This document shows, in pieces, positions 58,539-64,000 of a stretch of 64,000 bases of DNA; position 1 is the first letter of the stretch, and each line of letters opens with the position of its first letter. A program made the translations under genes and the position numbers. Under the pieces are notes generated by a model. The model made no database searches. It had not been told where the DNA came from and saw only the letters and a program-made list of their open reading frames with translations. Source of the stretch: Gonocerus acuteangulatus (taxonomy: Eukaryota > Arthropoda > Insecta > Hemiptera > Coreidae); NCBI GenBank assembly GCA_946811695.1, contig OX328128.1, positions 72,903,121 to 72,967,120 of the forward strand, in the 5' to 3' direction.

Positions 58539-58541
<3 letters not shown>
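56259..58541 (+). mobile_element. Penelope-like element, direct copy (5'-truncated)
   Basis: Extends from the head-to-head junction to the (TA)n array. Penelope-family insertions are known to carry 5'-truncated, inverted partner copies, which is exactly this arrangement. The 3' end after the stop codon holds a hammerhead-like stem and then acaacacatatata. No simple target duplication is visible because both ends run into (TA)n. Confidence 0.93.
58449..58525 (+). ncRNA. Hammerhead-ribozyme-like structure at the Penelope 3' end
   Basis: Right after the stop codon: TGCTTGAAGA, an extra A, a 6-bp stem GCCGGA/TCCGGC with a GAGGAA loop, then GAAA. TGCT can pair with AGCA about 45 nt later as a stem I. 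The CTGANGA box reads CTTGAAGA (one extra T), so it departs from the consensus. The same segment is present in the inverted copy (55420-55500, minus). Hammerheads in Penelope terminal repeats are published knowledge; activity here is unproven. Confidence 0.5.

Positions 58542-58600
<59 letters not shown>
58542..58600. repeat. (TA)n microsatellite at the right edge of the Penelope pair
   Basis: About 29 TA units. Confidence 0.95.
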
Positions 58601-58604
<4 letters not shown>

Positions 58605-59384
58605 AGAATGAAATTTCAACGTCCATTATTATTAACTAAGAATAAAGAAGAATGAAATTTTAAATAAGCATTCTTTCACAAGTAGAAATGGTTTAAATTT
58701 GAAGTACTCTTTTATGCAAATTTATTTTATATGCCTTTATTTGTTATTATTTTGTTCTATTTTATATTTATTTATTTTATTTCATTTTTGGACTGGGACT
58801 GATTTTCATAGTCATAAAAGTATTTAAAGAGATCATCGCCACACTTGCGGGACTCTAAAAAAACAACAAATAAACAATTTAAATTTACAAATATAATGAA
58901 ATTCAAATAGTAACGTTACAACCTTACCCTTATACAACCTTGCATCACTGCATGACTACCTACCATAGAGGTTAGAAAAACTTCAGTACACAGAGATAGA
59001 TGATATCGCTAAACACAGTCTTTCGCTTATATCTTCGTGTTCTTTATCGGATTTTAAACAGCTTAAAAGGCTTTTGTTCCGGTGTTTTTAACTATCTTCT
59101 AGTTTCTTTATCACACTAATAGGTTTGTCTTGTTCTACTTTGCCTTCGCCTTTTGTGCTCTGGGAGTCTAGTTTTAAGGTGTGTAAGGGAACCTTTCGCC
59201 TTATCTTCCCTATCTTGTGTTCTACTTTTGTACTTTGAGAATGCTTTTAGTGATTCTAGAATTCCATTAAAGAACACTGCATTAGGTAAATATTCTTTTA
59301 TTTTTTGCAAATTCCAACGAAATGTAGATGTTTATAAATATATCTAATATATATTTGTCAAATACCACTCACTCACTCATCTAT

Positions 59385-59535
59385 CACTGCCCAGCCCAAA
59401 CCGCTCGACAGAAAATGTTGAAATTTTGCATGGACACTCCCTATATAATGTAGGCGCTCGCTAAAAAAGGATTTTTTGATATTCGCATTTTTAAGCATTT
59501 TTAGGGGGGTTTAAAGTTTGAGTTGGTTAGAGAAG
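59385..59535 (+). repeat. Interspersed repeat fragment, unknown family
   Basis: ccgctcgacagaaaatgttg and aaattttgcatggacac resemble the tccgattttgatgaaattt block that family X and the 1-752 array use, but the rest does not align. Confidence 0.35.
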
Positions 59536-60654
59536 GCAAGCCTAGGCAGCCTGCGTTGCTAGGACGATAAAGAACAGCTGTTACCGTACATTATCTATCT
59601 CATAGTTTTATTTCTAATTGGGGTTAATTTCAACTATGATGGCAGACCTTGAATTACTAGAAATTAACTGTCCTTCATAGAGTTTTAATTGCGTTTCTTT
59701 TCTGCCTGTCCCCGTCAGATAGGCTTGCCATATTTTTGGAGAGTTAAACCGAGACACATTAATATGGGATGGGCATACCAGGGGGGGGGGATAAAAAGAG
59801 TACAAATTATAAGCAAAATGGCTAGTGAGTTTTAAGTCTAGCAACTAACGGGAAGGGGGAATCCTAAACTGTTAGTCTACCCAAACCTTAAAAATAAGAA
59901 CGGAACTTTTTTTGCTACTTGATTTTCTTAAAACAATCTCTCAGCCAAATATTAGTGTCTGGCAGCTGGCAGCGCTGTGCAGGTAGTTCCAGCGTTTTAC
60001 AGTTAGATTACTTCTGATTTCTTTGACACTGTGAGCAGTAGTAAAAATGTTAATTGTAGAAAAGTAACCGATTTAAAAAAGATTCTTATAAACATGAATT
60101 CATTACTTTTTACATATTACAGCCTTTTCCGGGACATTGATAAAACTAGGCGGGACACCGAAACAATTGCAAAATACCGGGACAGTCCCGGTCAAACCGT
60201 GATGTATGGCATATCCTTAGGTTTTCCAGGTAATAATATCCGGAACCCTTGCACAGCCTTCTCGCCTATAACCTTGGTAATACTCGTAAATATATTGGGT
60301 GTTACCATATGACTTCTTGGAAACATAAACTTTTAAATTTTAAAAAAATCAATAGTTCTCTTTTAATTTTGTAATGAGTAACTGATCAATTATTAATTTG
60401 CTTCCAGAGTTATATTGCACATGGTACCTACTATACTACATAATAAATACAAAAAACCTCATATTATCGTATTTGGATCTAACGCAGGAGCTGGATACAG
60501 TCCCTCTAGTGGTAGATTTCCAGTCATACGATATATTATTTTTCAGTTTAATAATCCATGTATTTATTGGTTTCAAAGTGTAGTGTAGTGGTAGAAAGCG
60601 CTCCTTGCGGCGGCTTTGTGAACCTACGTCTGCCGGGCTTTTCTATTGAAATAT

Positions 60655-61130
60655 ATTACAAAGTAACCCCCCCCCCTTTCCGATTGACTGATTCAGCTCA
60701 TTTTTACTTCTTTCTCGTGAGTTACCCACGACGTATACCGCGTTTCGTTACAATACAGCAGAAATTACGACCGGTATGAGTATATTAGTAATTTGGGTCC
60801 GGAGTAAACCCCCCCTCCGAACCGATTTAGTTTATTTTTAGAACACATATTTACCTGTAGATTACCACTACGAATACCGAGTTTCGTCGAAATATACCAA
60901 AAATCACGGCTGGTAGTGGCGAATTGGTATCGTGGGTCCGGAGTAAACCCCCCCCCCCCCTCCTTATGAACCGATTTAGTTCATTTTTATATCTCACTTT
61001 TCTCTCTATATTACCACTACGAATACCAAGTTGCGTTAAAATATAACAAATATTACGGCTGACATGGCCAACTTAGTGTTTTGGGTTCGGGGTAAACCCC
61101 CCTTCCGGTGGACCGATTTTGGTGGTTAAC
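60655..61130 (+). repeat. ~145-bp tandem repeat with C-runs, 3-4 units
   Basis: Units share aaccgatttagtttattttt, ttaccactacgaataccgag, tttcgtcgaaatata, attacggctggta and gggtccggagtaaacccccc. The C-run varies from 6 to 14. The same unit occurs singly at 11800 and again at the right window edge. Confidence 0.85.
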
Positions 61131-61217
61131 GAACTCGTTCAATCGTTTGCTAATTGAATGCTGTATACCAAGTTTCGTGACGAAAAAACAAAAACTCTGG
61201 CCGCTATCGCGTTAACA

Positions 61218-61306
<89 letters not shown>

Positions 61307-61435
61307 TTTTACGGGGGTCATTTTTGGTGTCTACTAGGTAGGATCGATAAAGATTTGAAGAAATGTTTCAAAAATTCCGTCATGAGTGCAACCTCAATAG
61401 CTACTTTCCTTCTGAGGAAAGTGCTAAAAATAAAT
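61131..61435 (+). repeat. Repeat fragment with (TA)n-(GA)n tract
   Basis: ggccgctatcgcgttaacag, a (TA)n run (61222-61273), a (GA)n run (61274-61302), then aggtaggatcgataaag and gaaatgtttcaaaaattcc. Related to 18615-18805. It directly follows the ~145-bp array, and the two likely belong to one element. Confidence 0.6.
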
Positions 61436-61439
61436 TAAT

Positions 61440-61751
61440 ACAAAAAAACTCTCCAAAATGGGCATCTGGTCGCCTACGGCATCCAGTTAAAAAATTAAAT
61501 TCTGATACAAGTAGTTGCGTATAACGGTATGGTAGTTCTCTAAGAAATCCATACAATTTTGCCCAACCTTCACCATTGGGGAAAGCAATAATTAAGGATT
61601 CTTTTCGGGTGAATTTCTTGATCCAATTTTTTCTAAATTTATTTAATATTGGGCATTTCCCTGAGAAGTGAAAAGCGGTTTCATTTTCATTTCTATTGCA
61701 CTTACATATTTTAGTAGGGCACGACGGCTTATAGTTTAAGATTAATCGCAT
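61440..61751 (-). pseudogene. LINE C-terminal Cys/His fragment
   Basis: Minus-strand frame: MRLILNYKPSCPTKICKCNR, NENETAFHFSGKCPILNKF, RKNWIKKF. The C..C...(E/T)..H.....CP spacing is that of LINE C-terminal zinc knuckles. Only the C-terminus survives, next to the repeat ending at 61435. Confidence 0.5.
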
Positions 61752-62674
61752 AAAATGAGTTTATTGGTGTCCTTTAATAATGTAATAAATTTGATTCATT
61801 ACGTCAGTTAAAGCAGTTATGTTTAGATTTTATCATTTCATTTTGTATGGTATGCATTCAAAGTAACATTTGTAAATAAAAGTTTTTAACCAAACTTTAT
61901 GCTTGGAACATGTTTTAATCACGATCGAACTTCCCGAAATCATTACTTGAAAAGGGGAAAGAAATTACGAATCGAAGTAGCGCGCTCGTTCCCCATCTCC
62001 GGTCTACTGTTTTCCCGTCAATTATCAATATTTATTTCTCTCCCGGTTTCCGTCTGACTGTCCATCCACTTCATATTGTCTTCAGGACTATTTTCTACAC
62101 ATCCCTGTATCATATTTATGTATACTCCCTCTATCGTACCTGTTACAATCAATTAATAAAAAAATATACTAACAGACATGAACAGTTACGGAATATCTCC
62201 TGCTAATAATGTTGGGTTGCTTTCTATATATAGAACCAATGTTATGCAAATTATTAGAAAATATATCGGTACTGTTTGTATTTTTCTTAACGGTACGGTT
62301 GCAGCATAGCTTATCTCGTTACACTTGGACATGTCTTATCTTGCATGCAAGAACATTTCATTGTACTTAGGATAATTTATTTCTAGTATTTCAGTAGTAG
62401 TGTTTCAAACAATAAATTCCGTTCATTTTTTTTCATTTTTGGGTTTACATTCAAAACAACGGATATTTATTGATTGTTTAATATAATATAACTAAATGAA
62501 AACGATTCTGTCACACGGGATTTGCGTAAATTGATAATATTTTTGATAAATATCATCTTACCGTATTCCCATATAATGGTTATATCAGGACCTTGAAAAT
62601 GTTAAATGGAACAAAACGAATACTTTCGAAACGTCATTCACCATATTCTTTTTCATTTTTGTCTATTTTTTTAG

Positions 62675-62800
62675 CACTTCCTGAATATTTTTTTGAGGTT
62701 GCACTCATGAAAGAAGTTTTGAAAAATGTCTTCAAATTTTCATCAAGCCTACTAGTAGATACCGAAAATGATTTTGTTGTATTCTAACGAAACTCGGTAC
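62675..62800 (-). repeat. Repeat fragment related to 61320-61430
   Basis: gaggttgcactcatgaaag, a gttttgaaaaatgtcttcaa block, and gcctactagtagatac are the reversed, diverged form of the blocks near 61330-61410. It is followed by aacgaaactcggtacac, as in the 1-752 array. Confidence 0.45.
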
Positions 62801-63282
62801 ACGTTGTGGATATCTAAAGAAAAAGGAGAAGAATGGTGAAGGGGTTGATGACATTTTCGGTTAGTAAATAGAAGCTATTTTTTCGATTTTTATGTGCGGC
62901 CTTTACAGCTACCCCTTTTGCATATAATCTAGAATTCTTTGTTGAAAGGTACAAGACATCTCACGGGTTTATATCCCGTGATACCATCCAAAACTTACAC
63001 TGTGAAGCGTGACTGTAAAACGATCACTGGTTTTCGCTTGGGATAAATTCCCCCTGGAATGTGATTACATATCTTGTGATCAGGTATGCGGGGAGTGCTT
63101 GCGGCCTCAAGGACGAAATAAGTCGTCTAATATTTCCGATCTTGAAGCAATTGCTTCTGTTGGGTTTTCGTAGTGGAATATATTTTATACTTATCAGATA
63201 TCACATAGCATCGCCGTAGCTAGAAATAACCTGTAGTCCCGCCAAACAAAATATTGTATTGTATAAGGGGGAAAAAAATCTT

Positions 63283-63330
63283 TCATCCAGGAACTGCGTC
63301 TGTTTAGCGTGCTTCCATTCTGTGAAAGCC
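63283..63330 (-). repeat. Dispersed hairpin motif, reversed
   Basis: ccaggaactgcgtctgttta and gcgtgcttcc match, in reverse, the GGAACCGCGCTAA motif at 24045. Confidence 0.45.
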
Positions 63331-63825
63331 TCGTCAGATTTGTAAAGTTTGGAAAAAATGGGATATTTCTCCTTCAATGGAAGGAACCAACATATCCGAA
63401 ACTTCAAGCACTGTTTTCTGCGGCTCAGGTGGTTTTATCAAAATTTACATTTGAAACCATTTTGTTGGAGATTTATTATTTACTAGCGGTGACCGCGACT
63501 GCGTCCACATGGATACTGTCTTAGGGCAGCTTTTTTAGATATATGTTTTGGTTTATTTTGGATTATAAACACCATCGTATGGATATTTTAAAAAAATCTA
63601 CTTTACAATAATGCTTCTCTATACCCAATATTAGACATATAGCCATCGAGGATCAAGCATACATGCTGATACGTGAAAGAGCCACTAAGCTGACCTCTTA
63701 AACAAATAAGTAAAAATTCTAAAAGTCATTGTTTTGGGTACAATTGCGTTAATAAAGGCCCCAAATAGTATTTTTTCCCATATATCTTTCATGTACAGAC
63801 AGCGATCCTTTAGAATTGTATTATA

Positions 63826-64000
63826 TGTATAGATAGATTACGGCTGGTAGAGGCAAATTGGTAATTTGGGTTCAGAGTATACCCCCCTCCTAATGAACCG
63901 ATTTAGTTTATTTTTACAACATACTTCTCCATTAATATGTCCACAACGAATACCGAATTTAGTTGCAATACAACAATATTTGCGGCCGGTTTGGGCGAAT
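63826..64000 (+). repeat. ~145-bp C-rich tandem repeat, continuing past the window
   Basis: attacggctggtagaggcaa, agtatacccccctcctaatg, aaccgatttagtttattttt and acaacgaataccgaattta repeat the unit at 60655-61130. The last bases (gcggccggtttgggcgaat) begin the next unit. Confidence 0.8.

Larger units (their letters stand above)
41882..64000 (+). other. Predicted intron 2 (start; continues past the window)
   Basis: Begins gtagaa. Contains mobile elements in both orientations and no further recognisable CH-domain exon. Stretches of more than 300 bases without a recognised feature include 42000-42780, 43630-44020, 48010-50380, 51200-52110, 53760-54550, 58605-59385, 59540-60650 and 61800-62670. 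Confidence 0.6.

Noticed and set aside
41882..64000. Next CH1 exon of the spectraplakin-like gene
   Set aside because: I looked for an LFEDLRDG-type coding segment after an AG acceptor in the required phase and found none; it probably lies beyond the window.

Overview
This is AT-rich animal (metazoan) nuclear DNA, full of (TA)n arrays, long A/T runs and transposable-element debris. It has no bacterial gene layout. The strongest host signal is the 5' end of one gene on the + strand: a GC-rich promoter/5'UTR island (about 9590-9782), a first coding exon (9783-9849), a 31,970-bp intron, and a 62-bp second exon (41820-41881). Exon 2 encodes the start of an actin-binding calponin-homology (CH1) domain of the spectraplakin family (Shot/MACF1/dystonin/plectin type). 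The exon phases match: exon 1 ends in G and exon 2 starts with AT, giving GAT=Asp at the expected place. I could not find the rest of CH1, so intron 2 probably runs past the window end. Exon 2 looks most like arthropod Shot as I remember it; I hold 'arthropod' only loosely.

Everything else is intronic or upstream repeat DNA. 1-9.6 kb: a 125-bp tandem array with a Helitron-like end, copy 1 of a ~0.9-1.4 kb interspersed repeat (family X), a tandemly repeated A/T-rich unit holding a MITE whose empty site is also present, and a 1.7-kb fold-back element. 9.8-41.8 kb (intron 1): SINEs with tRNA-like and 5S rRNA-like heads, a second MITE copy, family X copy 2, a tandem array made from a LINE C-terminus, a 5'-truncated LINE with an 18-bp target-site duplication, an inverted pair of family Y repeats, and two large palindromes. 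41.9-64 kb (intron 2): a 103-bp minisatellite, 5S-derived SINEs, LINE C-terminal relics, a young Penelope-like element, and ~145-bp C-rich tandem repeats at the right edge.

The best preserved mobile gene is the Penelope-like reverse transcriptase/GIY-YIG endonuclease (open frame 56257-58452). It is joined head-to-head to a second, inverted, more strongly 5'-truncated copy (55372-56258), and the pair is flanked by (TA)n on both sides. Hammerhead-ribozyme-like cores (CTGANGA, stem, GAAA) occur at the end of this element and in several other places, including both arms of a ~775-bp palindrome at 36.3-37.1 kb. SINE modules (three kinds of head, a common central block, two kinds of tail) appear to have been exchanged among families.

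I saw no CRISPR array, operon, intact tRNA or rRNA gene, or microbial system.
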